Counted from the stretch's first letter, positions 7,455 to 16,773 are shown. The stretch: 64,000 nucleotides of DNA from Streptomyces sp. Go-475 (GCF_003330845.1 NZ_CP026121.1:6491501-6555500), one strand, 5' to 3'. The notes: generated from the letters alone by a model not told the origin. Numbers and translations: made by a program.

Positions 7455-8525
7455 GTGAGTCAGCGGAGCCCGGAACCGCAGCAGATCCCGGTCGTCGTCC
7501 TGGCCGGATTCCTCGGCTCGGGAAAGACCACGCTGCTCAACCACCTCCTGCACCGCAGCGGAGGCAGCCGGATCGGCGCCATCGTCAACGACTTCGGGGC
7601 CATCGAGATCGACGCGATGGCCGTGGCCGGAGCGCTCGGCGACTCGACGGTCTCGCTCGGCAACGGGTGCCTGTGCTGTGCTGTCGACGCGAGCGAGCTG
7701 GACCAGTACCTGGAGCGGCTCGCGGCGCCCTCCCTCGGCATCGACGTCATCGTCATCGAGGCCAGCGGTCTCGCCGAGCCGCAGGAACTGGTGCGGATGG
7801 TGCTCGCCAGCGAGCATCCGGGGATCGTCTACGGCGGGCTCGTCGTGGTCGTCGACGCCGCCGAGTTCGACGACACCCGGGCCCGGCATCCCGAGATCGA
7901 CCGGCATCTCGCGCTGGCCGACCTCGCCGTGGTCAACAAGGTCGACCGGGCGGCCGACGGCGAACGCGTCCTCGGGCTCGTCCGGTCCCTCGTCGACCGC
8001 GCCGCCGTCGTCCCGGCCACCTACGGCCGGATCGACCCCGAGTTCCTCTTCGACTGCCGGCCGAGCGAGGAGCGCATCGGGCAGCTGTCCTTCGACGACC
8101 TGCACGAGCACGGCGGTCACGGCGAGCACGACGACCACGCCGGGCACCTGCACAGCTCCTACGACAGCCTGTCGTTCACCTCGACGCGGCCCCTCGACCC
8201 GCGCCGGCTGATGGAGTTCCTCGACAGCCGTCCCGAGGGGCTGTACCGGATCAAGGGGTACGTCGACTTCGGCCCGCACGACGTCCGCAACCGCTACGGC
8301 GTGCATGCCGTCGGGCGGTTCCTGCGCTTCTACCCGGAACCCTGGCCGGCGGGCGAGGAACGCCTCACCCAGCTGGTCCTCATCGGCTCCGGCATCGACG
8401 CACCCGCCCTCGACAAGGAACTCGACGCGTGCCGCAGCGACGCCCCGCACGCCGACGAGCACGGCATGTGGGGCGTCCTGCGGTACGTACGGGACCCCGA
8501 CGAGGATCCCGCCGAACCGGCCTAG
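7455..8525 (+). CDS. CobW/COG0523 G3E-family GTP-binding metallochaperone
   Basis: 356 residues. Walker A GFLGSGKTT, the metal-site CxCC motif in GNGCLCCAV, a Walker B-like ASGLAEPQE and NKVD identify a G3E GTPase of the CobW/YjiA/ZNG1 class. A His-rich insert (HEHGGHGEHDDHAGHLHS) between the GTPase and the C-terminal CobW_C domain is a probable metal-binding loop, favouring zinc. The GTG at 7455 lies behind AGAGAGGT, after 13 non-conserved in-frame residues. The stop codon shares the palindrome CTAG with the stop of parC on the other strand. Confidence 0.9.
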   Translation: MSQRSPEPQQIPVVVLAGFLGSGKTTLLNHLLHRSGGSRIGAIVNDFGAIEIDAMAVAGALGDSTVSLGNGCLCCAVDASELDQYLERLAAPSLGIDVIVIEASGLAEPQELVRMVLASEHPGIVYGGLVVVVDAAEFDDTRARHPEIDRHLALADLAVVNKVDRAADGERVLGLVRSLVDRAAVVPATYGRIDPEFLFDCRPSEERIGQLSFDDLHEHGGHGEHDDHAGHLHSSYDSLSFTSTRPLDPRRLMEFLDSRPEGLYRIKGYVDFGPHDVRNRYGVHAVGRFLRFYPEPWPAGEERLTQLVLIGSGIDAPALDKELDACRSDAPHADEHGMWGVLRYVRDPDEDPAEPA

Positions 8526-10978
8526 ACCGGCCCGGCCACCACCGCCACCGTCTTGGCCAGCGAGACACCCGAGCCGTCGCGGCGCGGGTCGATCTCCGGC
8601 AGCTCGGCCGGGCTGCCGTTCTTCTGGGCGGCGAGAGCGGGAGCCGGGCCCGCCCAGGCCAGGGACAGGCAGTCCTCGCCCTTCAGGAACCGCTGGCAGC
8701 GGACGCCACCGGTGGCTCGGCCCTTGCGCGGGTACTGGTCGAACGGGGTCATCTTGGCCGTCGTCTGGACGGAGTCGTCCAGCGTGCCCCGCGAGCCCGC
8801 GACGGTGAAGACGACGGCGTCCGCCGCCGGGTCCACCGCCGTGAAGGAGATGACCTTCGCGCCCTCGGAGAGCTTGATGCCGGCCACACCGCCGGCCGGG
8901 CGGCCCTGCGGGCGGACCTGGGACGCCTGGAAGCGCAGCAGCTGGGCGTCGTCGGTGATGAAGACCAGATCCTCCTCACCGGTGCGCAGCTCGACCGCGC
9001 CGACGATCCGGTCGCCCTCCTTGAGGGTGATCACTTCCAGCTCTTCCTTGTTGGCCGGGTAGTCCGGCACGACGCGCTTCACGACCCCCTGGGCCGTGCC
9101 GAGCGCCAGGCCCGGCGACGACTCGTCGAGCGTCGTCAGGCACACCACCGTCTCGTCGTCCTCCAGGGAGACGAACTCGGCCAGCGGGGCGCCCCCCGCG
9201 AGGTTCGGCGTCGGCGTCGACTCCGGGAGCTGAGGCAGGTCGACGACGTTCAGCCGCAGCAGCCGGCCCGCCGAGCTGACCGCGCCGATCTCGCCGCGCG
9301 CGGTCGCCGGCACCGCCGAGACGATCACGTCGTGCTTCACGCGCTTGGCGGCGGCGTCCTCGGCGAACGGCTCGCCGTTGGCCGTACGGGCCAGCAGCCC
9401 CGTCGAGGACAGCAGCACCCGGCACGGGTCGTCGGCCACCTGCAGCGGCACGGCGGCGACCGGGGCGCCACCCGACTCCAGCAGGACCGTACGCCGGTCG
9501 GTGCCGAACTTCTTGGCGACCGTGGCCAGTTCCGAGGAGACCAGCTTGCGCAGCTCCGCGTCCGAGTCGAGGATCCGGGTCAGCTCCTCGATCTCCGCGT
9601 TGAGCCGGTCCTTCTCCGTCTCCAGTTCGATGCGGTCGTACTTGGTCAGGCGGCGCAGCGGCGTGTCGAGGATGTACTGCGTCTGCACCTCGCTCAGCGA
9701 GAACTGCTCCATCAGGCGCTGCTTCGCCTGCGCGGAGTTCTCGCTGGAGCGGATCAGCCGGATGACCTCGTCGATGTCCAGCAGGGCCGTCAGCAGACCC
9801 TCGACCAGGTGCAGCCGGTCGCGCTTCTTGCCCCGGCGGAACTCCGAACGCCGCCGTACGACGGTGAAGCGGTGGTCGAGGTAGACCTCCAGCAGCTCCT
9901 TCAGCCCCAGCGTGAGCGGCTGGCCGTCCACCAGGGCGACGTTGTTGATGCCGAAGGACTCCTCCATCGGCGTCAGCTTGTACAGCTGCTCCAGGACCGC
10001 CTCCGGCACGAAGCCGTTCTTGATCTCGATGACCAGGCGCAGGCCGTGCTCGCGGTCGGTGAGGTCCTTGACGTCGGCGATGCCCTGGAGCTTCTTCGAG
10101 CCGACCAGGTCCTTGATCTTGGCGATGACCTTCTCGGGGCCGACCGTGAAGGGCAGCTCCGTGACGACGAGGCCCTTGCGGCGGGCCGTCACCGGCTCCA
10201 CGGAGACCGTCGCCCGGATCTTGAACGTGCCACGGCCCGTCTCATAGGCGTCCCGGATGCCGGACAGGCCGACGATGCGGCCGCCCGTGGGGAGGTCCGG
10301 GCCGGGGACGTGCTTCATCAGGGCGTCGAGATCGGCGTTCGGGTGCCTGATCAGATGGCGGGCGGCGGCGATGACCTCGCGCAGGTTGTGCGGCGGCATG
10401 TTCGTCGCCATCCCGACAGCGATGCCCGAGGCGCCGTTGACCAGGAGGTTCGGGAAGGCGGCGGGCAGCGCCACCGGTTCCTGCTCCTGGCCGTCGTAGT
10501 TCGGGTTGAAGTCGACCGTGTCCTCGTCGATCGACTCCGTCATCAGGCTGGTCGCCTCGGCCATCCGGCACTCGGTGTACCGCATGGCGGCCGGCGGGTC
10601 GTCGTTGCCCAGCGAGCCGAAGTTGCCGTGGCCGTCGACCAGGGGGACGCGCATCGAGAAGGGCTGGGCCATGCGCACCAGGGCGTCGTAGATCGACGCG
10701 TCGCCGTGCGGGTGCAGCTTGCCCATCACCTCGCCGACGACACGGGCGCACTTGACGTACCCCCGCTCGGGGCGCAGGCCCATCTCGTTCATCTGGTAGA
10801 CGATGCGGCGGTGCACCGGCTTGAGGCCGTCACGGGCGTCCGGCAGGGCGCGGGAGTAGATGACCGAGTACGCGTACTCGAGGAAGGAGCCCTGCATCTC
10901 GTCGACGACGTCGATGTCGAGGATCCTCTCCTCGTACGAGTCGTCGGGCGGCGGGGTCTTCGTGCTGCGGCGGGCCAT
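8522..10978 (-). CDS. parC: DNA topoisomerase IV / gyrase-like subunit A (ParC)
   Basis: 818 residues, type IIA topoisomerase A subunit. The winged-helix region carries the quinolone-determinant stretch HGDASIYD (91-98) and the active Tyr134 in AMRYTECRM. The C-terminal part has the beta-pinwheel strands expected of GyrA/ParC. It cuts and re-seals DNA with a ParE partner that is not in this window. I call it ParC rather than GyrA because, from memory, S. coelicolor has its ParC-like gene in this gene order and gyrA next to gyrB near oriC. The ATG at 10978 has AAGGAG upstream. Its stop overlaps the cobW stop. Confidence 0.9.
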   Translation of the reverse strand: MARRSTKTPPPDDSYEERILDIDVVDEMQGSFLEYAYSVIYSRALPDARDGLKPVHRRIVYQMNEMGLRPERGYVKCARVVGEVMGKLHPHGDASIYDALVRMAQPFSMRVPLVDGHGNFGSLGNDDPPAAMRYTECRMAEATSLMTESIDEDTVDFNPNYDGQEQEPVALPAAFPNLLVNGASGIAVGMATNMPPHNLREVIAAARHLIRHPNADLDALMKHVPGPDLPTGGRIVGLSGIRDAYETGRGTFKIRATVSVEPVTARRKGLVVTELPFTVGPEKVIAKIKDLVGSKKLQGIADVKDLTDREHGLRLVIEIKNGFVPEAVLEQLYKLTPMEESFGINNVALVDGQPLTLGLKELLEVYLDHRFTVVRRRSEFRRGKKRDRLHLVEGLLTALLDIDEVIRLIRSSENSAQAKQRLMEQFSLSEVQTQYILDTPLRRLTKYDRIELETEKDRLNAEIEELTRILDSDAELRKLVSSELATVAKKFGTDRRTVLLESGGAPVAAVPLQVADDPCRVLLSSTGLLARTANGEPFAEDAAAKRVKHDVIVSAVPATARGEIGAVSSAGRLLRLNVVDLPQLPESTPTPNLAGGAPLAEFVSLEDDETVVCLTTLDESSPGLALGTAQGVVKRVVPDYPANKEELEVITLKEGDRIVGAVELRTGEEDLVFITDDAQLLRFQASQVRPQGRPAGGVAGIKLSEGAKVISFTAVDPAADAVVFTVAGSRGTLDDSVQTTAKMTPFDQYPRKGRATGGVRCQRFLKGEDCLSLAWAGPAPALAAQKNGSPAELPEIDPRRDGSGVSLAKTVAVVAGPV

Positions 10979-11223
10979 CGCTGCCGGCTCCTTGCTGAAG
11001 CGTTGAACGAGATCTGACGCCGACCATTGTGGACCGCCGCACTGACAACCGGGACCAGGACCCGGTCTCCGGCCGCCGCACCCCGTCCGCACACGTCACC
11101 GGGTCTCGCTCTCCGCGTACCCCGCCCGGGAACTTCACCGGCGGTTCGCACGCTTGCATACAGTGGCAGGACCGGCAGGAAACCGCGGTTGTGAACGACC
11201 GCTCCGCGATCGAAGGGACGTAC

Positions 11224-12594
11224 ATGCCCATGGGTCACACGGCCACAGCCCAGGCAGGCTCCGGGGGCCTGACAGCGACCGAGCACCGCCTGGCCAACGG
11301 CCTGCGCGTGGTGCTCTCCGAGGACCACCTGACCCCGGTCGCGGCGGTGTGCCTCTGGTACGACGTCGGCTCGCGCCACGAAGTCAAGGGCCGTACCGGC
11401 CTGGCTCACCTTTTCGAGCACTTGATGTTCCAGGGTTCCGCCCAGGTGAAGGGCAACGGCCACTTCGAACTCGTCCAGGGCGCCGGCGGCTCGCTGAACG
11501 GCACCACCAGCTTCGAGCGGACCAACTACTTCGAGACCATGCCCGCCCACCAGCTGGAGCTCGCCCTCTGGCTGGAGGCCGACCGCATGGGCTCCCTGCT
11601 CGCGGCCCTCGACGACGAGTCGATGGAGAACCAGCGGGACGTCGTGAAGAACGAGCGCCGCCAGCGCTACGACAACGTCCCCTACGGCACCGCCTTCGAG
11701 AAGCTCACCGCCCTCGCCTACCCCGAGGGCCACCCCTACCACCACACCCCCATCGGCTCCATGGCCGACCTGGACGCGGCCACCCTGGAGGACGCGCGGG
11801 CGTTCTTCCGCACGTACTACGCGCCGAACAACGCCGTGCTCTCCGTGGTCGGCGACATCGACCCGGAGCAGACGCTGGCCTGGATCGAGAAGTACTTCGG
11901 CTCCATCCCCGGTCACGACGGCAAGCCCGCGCCGCGCGACGGTTCGCTGCCCGAGATCATCGGCGAGCAGCTGCGCGAGGTCGTCGAGGAGGAGGTCCCG
12001 GCCCGCGCCCTGATGGCCGCCTACCGCCTGCCGCACGACGGCACGCGCGCGTGCGACGCGGCCGACCTGGCCCTCACCGTCCTCGGCGGCGGCGAGTCCT
12101 CCCGCCTCTACAACCGACTGGTGCGCCGGGACCGTACGGCCGTCGCCGCGGGCTTCGGCCTGCTGCGGCTCGCCGGGGCTCCCTCCCTGGGGTGGCTGGA
12201 CGTGAAGACGTCCGGTGACGTGGAGGTGCCGGTCATCGAGGCCGCCATCGACGAGGAGCTCGCCCGGTTCGCCGAGGAGGGCCCCACGGCCGAGGAGATG
12301 GAGCGCGCCCAGGCCCAGTTGGAGCGCGAGTGGCTGGACCGGCTCGGCACGGTCGCGGGCCGCGCCGACGAACTGTGCCGGTACGCCGTGCTGTTCGGCG
12401 ACCCGCAGCTCGCCCTGACCGCCGTCCAGCGCGTGCTGGAGGTCACGGCCGAGGAGGTCCAGGAGGTCGCCAAGGCCCGACTGCGCCCCGACAACCGCGC
12501 GGTGCTCGTCTACGAGCCCGTCGCCGACGAGACCGACGAAGCCGAGGACACCGCAGCCGCGGCCGGCGACGAGAACGAGGAGGCGGCCAAGTGA
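11224..12594 (+). CDS. M16 family zinc metallopeptidase, catalytic partner
   Basis: 456 residues. The inverted zinc motif HLFEH (H62, E65, H66) in LAHLFEHLMFQG, with a downstream ENQRDVVKNE segment supplying the third ligand, marks an M16 (pitrilysin/MPP-like) peptidase. The C-terminal half has SSRLYNRLVRRDRTAV, where the usual Arg...Tyr substrate-binding pair is degenerate. The C-terminus is acidic. The ATG at 11224 has GAAGGGA upstream; 11230 is possible. It overlaps the next gene by 4 nt (GTGA), implying a stoichiometric complex. Probably cytoplasmic, since there is no signal peptide. Confidence 0.9.
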   Translation: MPMGHTATAQAGSGGLTATEHRLANGLRVVLSEDHLTPVAAVCLWYDVGSRHEVKGRTGLAHLFEHLMFQGSAQVKGNGHFELVQGAGGSLNGTTSFERTNYFETMPAHQLELALWLEADRMGSLLAALDDESMENQRDVVKNERRQRYDNVPYGTAFEKLTALAYPEGHPYHHTPIGSMADLDAATLEDARAFFRTYYAPNNAVLSVVGDIDPEQTLAWIEKYFGSIPGHDGKPAPRDGSLPEIIGEQLREVVEEEVPARALMAAYRLPHDGTRACDAADLALTVLGGGESSRLYNRLVRRDRTAVAAGFGLLRLAGAPSLGWLDVKTSGDVEVPVIEAAIDEELARFAEEGPTAEEMERAQAQLEREWLDRLGTVAGRADELCRYAVLFGDPQLALTAVQRVLEVTAEEVQEVAKARLRPDNRAVLVYEPVADETDEAEDTAAAAGDENEEAAK

Positions 12595-13979
12595 CCGAGC
12601 TCGCCACGATGGAATTCCACCCCCAGCCGCGGGCGGGCGAGGCCAAGCCGTGGGCCTTTCCGGCCCCCGAGCGCGGCACGCTCGACAACGGGCTGACGGT
12701 GCTGCGCTGCCACCGCCCCGGCCAGCAGGTCGTCGCCGTGGAGGTGCTGCTGGACGCGCCCCTGGACGCCGAGCCGGCCGGCCTCGACGGTGTGGCCACG
12801 ATCATGGCCCGGGCCTTCTCCGAGGGCACCGACAAGCACTCCGCCGAGGAGTTCGCCGCCGAGCTGGAGCGCGCCGGCGCCACCCTCGACGCGCACGCCG
12901 ACCACCCGGGCGTCCGGCTCAGCCTGGAGGTGCCGGCCTCGCGGCTCGCCAAGGGGCTCGGCCTGATCGCCGACGCCCTCAGGGCGCCCGCCTTCGCCGA
13001 CAGCGAGGTCGAGCGGCTGGTCCGCAACCGCCTCGACGAGATCCCGCACGAGCTGGCCAACCCCTCGCGCCGCGCCGCCAAGGAGCTCTCCAAGGAGCTG
13101 TTCCCGGCGGACTCGCGCATGTCGCGGCCCCGGCAGGGCACCGAGGAGACGGTCGCCGCGATCGACTCCGCGGCCGTACGCGCCTTCTACGAGAAGCACG
13201 TCCGCCCCGCCACGGCCACCGCCGTGGTCGTCGGCGACCTCACGGACATCGACCTCGACGCCCTGCTCGGCGACACCCTGGGCACCTGGACCGGCTCCTC
13301 GGCCGAGCCCCGCCCGGTGCCGCCGGTGACCGCCGACGACACGGGCCGCGTCGTCATCGTGGACCGCCCGGGCGCCGTCCAGACGCAGCTGCTGATCGGC
13401 CGCATCGGCCCGGACCGGCACGACCGCGTCTGGCCCGCCCAGGTGCTCGGCACGTACTGCCTCGGCGGCACCCTCACCTCGCGCCTGGACCGCGTCCTGC
13501 GCGAGGAGAAGGGCTACACCTACGGGGTGCGCTCGTTCGCCCAGGTCCTCCGGTCCGCCCCCGACGGGACCGGCGCCGCGATGCTCGCCATCAGCGGTTC
13601 CGTGGACACCCCCAACACCGGCCCCGCCCTCGAGGACCTCTGGACGGTGCTGCGCACTCTCGCCGCCCAGGGGCTGACCGACGCCGAGCGGGACGTCGCC
13701 GTGCAGAACCTGGTCGGGGTCGCGCCGCTGAAGTACGAGACGGCGGCGGCCGTCGCGAGCACGCTGGCCGACCAGGTCGAGCAGCACCTGCCCGACGACT
13801 ACCAGGCCACGCTGTACCGGCAGCTCGCCGCGACCGGCACCGTGGAGGCCACCGCGGCGGCCGTCAGCGCCTTCCCGGTGGACCGTCTGGTGACCGTGCT
13901 CGTGGGTGACGCGGCGCAGATCAGGGGCCCGGTGGAGGCCCTCGGCATCGGCGAAGTCACGGTCGTCGCCGCCGAGTAG
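12591..13979 (+). CDS. M16 family protein, non-catalytic partner
   Basis: 462 residues with the M16 fold but no HxxEH: the equivalent position reads ARAFSEGTDKHS. It does keep the Arg/Tyr pair in SRLDRVLREEKGYTYGV, which the upstream M16 gene lacks. This split resembles the alpha/beta arrangement of mitochondrial processing peptidase and two-subunit bacterial M16B enzymes, so it is likely the substrate-binding subunit. The GTG start overlaps the upstream stop (GTGA); an ATG at 12609 is an alternative. A strong terminator follows immediately. Confidence 0.88.
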   Translation: MTELATMEFHPQPRAGEAKPWAFPAPERGTLDNGLTVLRCHRPGQQVVAVEVLLDAPLDAEPAGLDGVATIMARAFSEGTDKHSAEEFAAELERAGATLDAHADHPGVRLSLEVPASRLAKGLGLIADALRAPAFADSEVERLVRNRLDEIPHELANPSRRAAKELSKELFPADSRMSRPRQGTEETVAAIDSAAVRAFYEKHVRPATATAVVVGDLTDIDLDALLGDTLGTWTGSSAEPRPVPPVTADDTGRVVIVDRPGAVQTQLLIGRIGPDRHDRVWPAQVLGTYCLGGTLTSRLDRVLREEKGYTYGVRSFAQVLRSAPDGTGAAMLAISGSVDTPNTGPALEDLWTVLRTLAAQGLTDAERDVAVQNLVGVAPLKYETAAAVASTLADQVEQHLPDDYQATLYRQLAATGTVEATAAAVSAFPVDRLVTVLVGDAAQIRGPVEALGIGEVTVVAAE

Positions 13980-13990
13980 GCGCACGCGCG

Positions 13991-14028
13991 CGAGGAGCCC
14001 TGGTTGTCTTCCTAAGGCACCAGGGCTC
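13991..14028 (+). terminator. Rho-independent terminator of M16 operon
   Basis: Perfect 12-bp stem AGGAGCCCTGGT / ACCAGGGCTCCT with a 14-nt loop and a following TTT, 12 nt after the second M16 stop. Confidence 0.85.
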
Positions 14029-14160
14029 CTTTATGCCCGAATTGATACGGAGGTTGCCTGTCTGCCCTGTGGGATGCGCTACAAAAGGCCGGATCCGTTT
14101 GGGAATTGAAAGTGGCCCCGCTTAGCGTCGTCCGGGCTGTTCGTCAGGCAGTGCGCCGCA

Positions 14161-14330
14161 CCCGCGGCACCGGACAGTCATCGCCGAGTCCCCGTACGGC
14201 GCGAGCCAGGGGAGCCGGGGACCCAACCGCAGTCCCTGGGGTGAATCGGACGCCCGCGCGAGCCGCGAGGGGGTCCGTAGGAGACCTTCCTGCTCCGAAC
14301 CCGTCAGCTAACCCGGTAGGCGAGAAGGAA
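14161..14330 (+). promoter_or_regulatory. ydaO-yuaA (c-di-AMP) riboswitch
   Basis: The leader of the M23 peptidase gene carries the conserved ydaO-class blocks: GGGGAGCCGGGGACCCA near 14209-14225, GGGGTGAA near 14239, GTAGGAGACC near 14277, and CCGAACCCGTCAGCTAACC followed by GTAGGCG at 14297-14324. They end about 25 nt before the start codon. In Streptomyces this class is known ahead of cell-wall hydrolase genes, where c-di-AMP binding favours termination. A TACAAA element near 14079 may be the promoter. Confidence 0.92.
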
Positions 14331-14349
14331 GGAAAGGACCAGGCACTCC

Positions 14350-15138
14350 ATGGCGTTCACCCGCGCCACCGGGAAGCATCGTCGTCCCAGCAGGATCCAG
14401 CGCGGCACGGCCCGCGCGGCGGGGGTCGCGGCCCTCGCCACCACCGGCGTCATCGGCACCGTGGCCGCTCCGGCCGCCTTCGCCGCCGAGCCCGCCCCCG
14501 AGCAGACCGGTCTCACGCCCGTCGTCACCATGGGCGACACCGTCGCCCAGCAGATCGACGCCCAGGCCGTCGCGCAGAAGCACGCGGCCGAGGAGGCCGC
14601 CGCCAGGAAGAAGGCCGAGGAGGCCGCCCGTGAGCGGGCCGCCGAAGCGGCCAAGAAGGCCAAGGAGGCGGCCGAGAAGGCCCGCGAGGCCAAGGAGCGC
14701 GCCGCCCGTGAGGCCGAGCGCAAGCGCCTCAACAGCTTCGTCTCCCCGATCCCGGGTTCCTACGTCTCCACCGGCTACAAGGCCGGCGGCGCCGTCTGGT
14801 CCTCCGGCAGCCACACCGGCATCGACTTCCACGCCGCCAGCGGCACCGCCGTCCACTCGGTCGGCATGGGCACGGTCGTCGAGGCGGGCTGGGGCGGTGC
14901 CTACGGCAACCAGGTCGTGATCAAGATGAACGACGGGACGTACACCCAGTACGGCCACCTGTCGTCCATCGGCGTCTCGGTGGGCCAGCAGGTCACCCCC
15001 GGCCAGCAGATCGGCCTGTCCGGCGCGACCGGCAACGTGACCGGCCCGCACCTGCACTTCGAGGCCCGGACGAGCCCCGAGTACGGCTCGGACATCGACC
15101 CCGTCGCCTACCTCCGCTCGCACGGTGTGAACGTCTGA
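14350..15138 (+). CDS. Secreted M23 family metalloendopeptidase (LytM-like)
   Basis: 262 residues. A Sec signal peptide (residues 1-46, cleavage near AFAAEP) is followed by an Ala/Lys/Glu-rich coiled coil (about 75-125) and a C-terminal M23 domain. That domain has HTGIDFH and the GPHLHFEAR zinc-site signatures. It should cut peptidoglycan cross-bridges outside the cell. The start ATG follows GGAAGGAAAGGA. Control by a c-di-AMP riboswitch ties cell-wall lysis to osmotic/potassium signalling, as for rpfA in Streptomyces. Followed by a terminator. Confidence 0.93.
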   Translation: MAFTRATGKHRRPSRIQRGTARAAGVAALATTGVIGTVAAPAAFAAEPAPEQTGLTPVVTMGDTVAQQIDAQAVAQKHAAEEAAARKKAEEAARERAAEAAKKAKEAAEKAREAKERAAREAERKRLNSFVSPIPGSYVSTGYKAGGAVWSSGSHTGIDFHAASGTAVHSVGMGTVVEAGWGGAYGNQVVIKMNDGTYTQYGHLSSIGVSVGQQVTPGQQIGLSGATGNVTGPHLHFEARTSPEYGSDIDPVAYLRSHGVNV

Positions 15139-15161
15139 CGGCACCCGCCCCGCTTCCCGAG

Positions 15162-15184
15162 GCCCCGGCTCACCGAGCCGGGGC
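15162..15184 (+). terminator. Rho-independent terminator of M23 gene
   Basis: Perfect 10-bp stem GCCCCGGCTC / GAGCCGGGGC with a 3-nt loop, followed by TTTC, 24 nt after the stop codon. Confidence 0.85.
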
Positions 15185-15323
15185 TTTCGGCGTTTACGAC
15201 GGCCGACTGTCCAAAAAATATCCATGGATTCCGGGCTGCCGTCGGAAATTCCGGCTCATTGCAATAGAGTCACGGACACGCGTCACTCGTCGACGTTTCA
15301 CGGGGATTAAACGGAGGTCGGTC

Positions 15324-16019
15324 ATGCGTATTCCCGCGCACTCGGTGTGCACGGCCATCCGGGACGACATCGTCGCGGGTGTCTACGAACGCGGCAGCCG
15401 GCTCACCGAGGAACTCCTCGCGCGCCGCTACGGCGTCTCGCGGGTCCCCGTCCGGGAGGCTCTGCGCACTCTGGAGGCCGAGGGCTTCGTGGTGACCCGG
15501 CGGCACGCGGGCGCGTGCGTGGCCGAACCCACCGAGCAGGAGGCCGCCGACCTGCTGGAGATGCGCATGCTGCTGGAGCCGCTCGGCGCCGCCCGCGCCG
15601 CCCAGCGCCGCACCGAGGCCCATCTGAAGGTCCTGCGCGGCCTGGTCCGGCTGGGCCAGGAGCGCGCCCGCCGGGGCAACAGCGACGACCTGCGCTCTCT
15701 GGGCGGCTGGTTCCACGAGACGCTCGCCCAGGCCTCCGGGAGCCCCGCGCTGACCTCGGTGCTCACCCAGCTCCGCCACAAGATCGCCTGGATGTACACC
15801 GTGGACGTGCCGGCCGGTCCCGTGGAGTCCTGGAACGAGCACGGGGCGATCGTGGACGCGGTGGCGCGCGGTGACAGCGAGCGCGCGCGGGCGGTCACGG
15901 CGCTGCACACCGAGCGCGCGACGGCCGCGCACCGGCTCCGATTCGGCTCCGCCGGGGAGCGCGCCGACCGTGTGAGGAACTCGCAACATCCCGTAAACAC
16001 GGCGAGCCTGCGGCATTAA
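15324..16019 (+). CDS. GntR family (FadR/FCD) transcriptional regulator
   Basis: 231 residues. The N-terminal winged HTH (about 5-70) includes IRDDIVAGVYERGSRLTEE, RYGVSRVPVREALRTLE and VTRRHAGACV, the GntR signature. The C-terminal helices (about 75-215) form an FCD ligand domain with metal-ligand-like residues in MLLEPLGAARAA and WNEHGAIVDAV. It probably binds a small organic acid. The ATG sits 7 nt after GGAGG. It stands alone between the M23 terminator and a convergent ptsH, so its targets are unknown. The C-terminal tail beyond about 220 is unconserved. Confidence 0.9.
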   Translation: MRIPAHSVCTAIRDDIVAGVYERGSRLTEELLARRYGVSRVPVREALRTLEAEGFVVTRRHAGACVAEPTEQEAADLLEMRMLLEPLGAARAAQRRTEAHLKVLRGLVRLGQERARRGNSDDLRSLGGWFHETLAQASGSPALTSVLTQLRHKIAWMYTVDVPAGPVESWNEHGAIVDAVARGDSERARAVTALHTERATAAHRLRFGSAGERADRVRNSQHPVNTASLRH

Positions 16020-16045
16020 CACGGGAGCCGTATACAAAGAGTGGC

Positions 16046-16108
16046 GAATTCTCGGGGGTTTATTTCTGCTGCCCTTGAACGAGAATTCAACTCCCGCTGA
16101 GCAGAAAT
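16046..16108. other. Interleaved inverted repeats (pseudoknot topology)
   Basis: Two perfect 9-bp inverted repeats interlock. GAATTCTCG (16046-16054) pairs with CGAGAATTC (16080-16088), and ATTTCTGCT (16062-16070) pairs with AGCAGAAAT (16100-16108). The order a-b-a'-b' is that of an H-type pseudoknot. It lies in the 3' untranslated space between the convergent GntR and ptsH genes. Confidence 0.6.
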
Positions 16109-16135
16109 TCCGGCGGCCCGCGGCCGGGGGAAAGC

Positions 16136-16169
16136 GAAGGGCCCGCCCGGAAAGCCGGGCGAGCCCTTC
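16136..16169 (-). terminator. Terminator downstream of ptsH
   Basis: 15-position stem (16136-16150 with 16155-16169) with one mismatch and an AAAG loop, 31 nt past the ptsH stop. Confidence 0.7.
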
Positions 16170-16199
16170 AGGAGCGCCGGATCAGGCGCGGAAGAATGC

Positions 16200-16481
16200 T
16201 CAGACGGTCTCGGGCAGTTCTTCCAGACCCTCGGAGACCAGCTTCGCCAGCCGGTCCAGGGCGGCGTCCGCGCCCTCGGCGTCGGAGGCGAGGACGATCT
16301 CCTCACCGCCCTGGGCGCCGAGGCCCAAGACGGCCAGCATGGAGGCCGCGTTGACGGGGGTGCCGTCAGCCTTGGCGATCGTCACCGGGACGCCTGCGGC
16401 CGTGGCGGCTCGGACGAAGATGGAGGCGGGGCGGGCGTGGAGGCCCTCGGCCCAGCCGACGTTGACGCGGCGCTCAGCCAT
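16200..16481 (-). CDS. ptsH: Phosphocarrier protein HPr
   Basis: 93 residues, normal size for HPr. The phosphoryl-accepting His15 is in EGLHARPAS; Ser47 in NAASMLAVLGLG is the equivalent of the regulatory serine. HPr passes phosphate from enzyme I (PtsI) to the sugar-specific EIIA proteins of the phosphotransferase system in the cytoplasm. A DasR operator lies 25 nt upstream, so expression should respond to N-acetylglucosamine metabolism, as known for S. coelicolor ptsH. Monocistronic here; ptsI and crr are not in the window. Confidence 0.95.
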   Translation of the reverse strand: MAERRVNVGWAEGLHARPASIFVRAATAAGVPVTIAKADGTPVNAASMLAVLGLGAQGGEEIVLASDAEGADAALDRLAKLVSEGLEELPETV

Positions 16482-16505
16482 GTGTTGCTGCCCTTCGGTG
16501 TTCAG

Positions 16506-16521
16506 GGTTGTCTAGACCAGT
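16506..16521 (-). promoter_or_regulatory. DasR-responsive element (dre) of ptsH
   Basis: On the minus strand the 16-mer ACTGGTCTAGACAACC matches the dre consensus I know (AGTGGTCTAGACCACT) at 13 of 16 positions, including the whole GGTCTAGAC core. It sits 25-40 bp upstream of the ptsH start. DasR is a GntR repressor released by glucosamine-6-phosphate. Confidence 0.85.
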
Positions 16522-16773
16522 TTTCCATACGTGAAGCCCGGAGCGGTCCTGTCGTTCCACTCCCGGGGTGCCGTCGGATCGCGGCCTCGACCCGACTGAC
16601 GCCCTCCACAGACTGCCTCGCGCCGTTGTCGGACGCCAGGGGGTGCCTTCTGGATCATGCTGGCGTCGCGGGCCCTGGCACGCACATCAGACCCCGCTCT
16701 GCTGAACTGAGAGGAACCGTTCCTCACGGCCAGCCTGATCCAGAAGACACCCCCTAGCCGTACTCTGGGGCCC

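Noticed and set aside
7667..11017. A 1116-codon open frame on the plus strand
   Set aside because: It is out of frame over the cobW-type gene and antisense to parC, with Arg/Ala/Gly-rich composition and no domain. GC-rich DNA keeps such frames open by chance.
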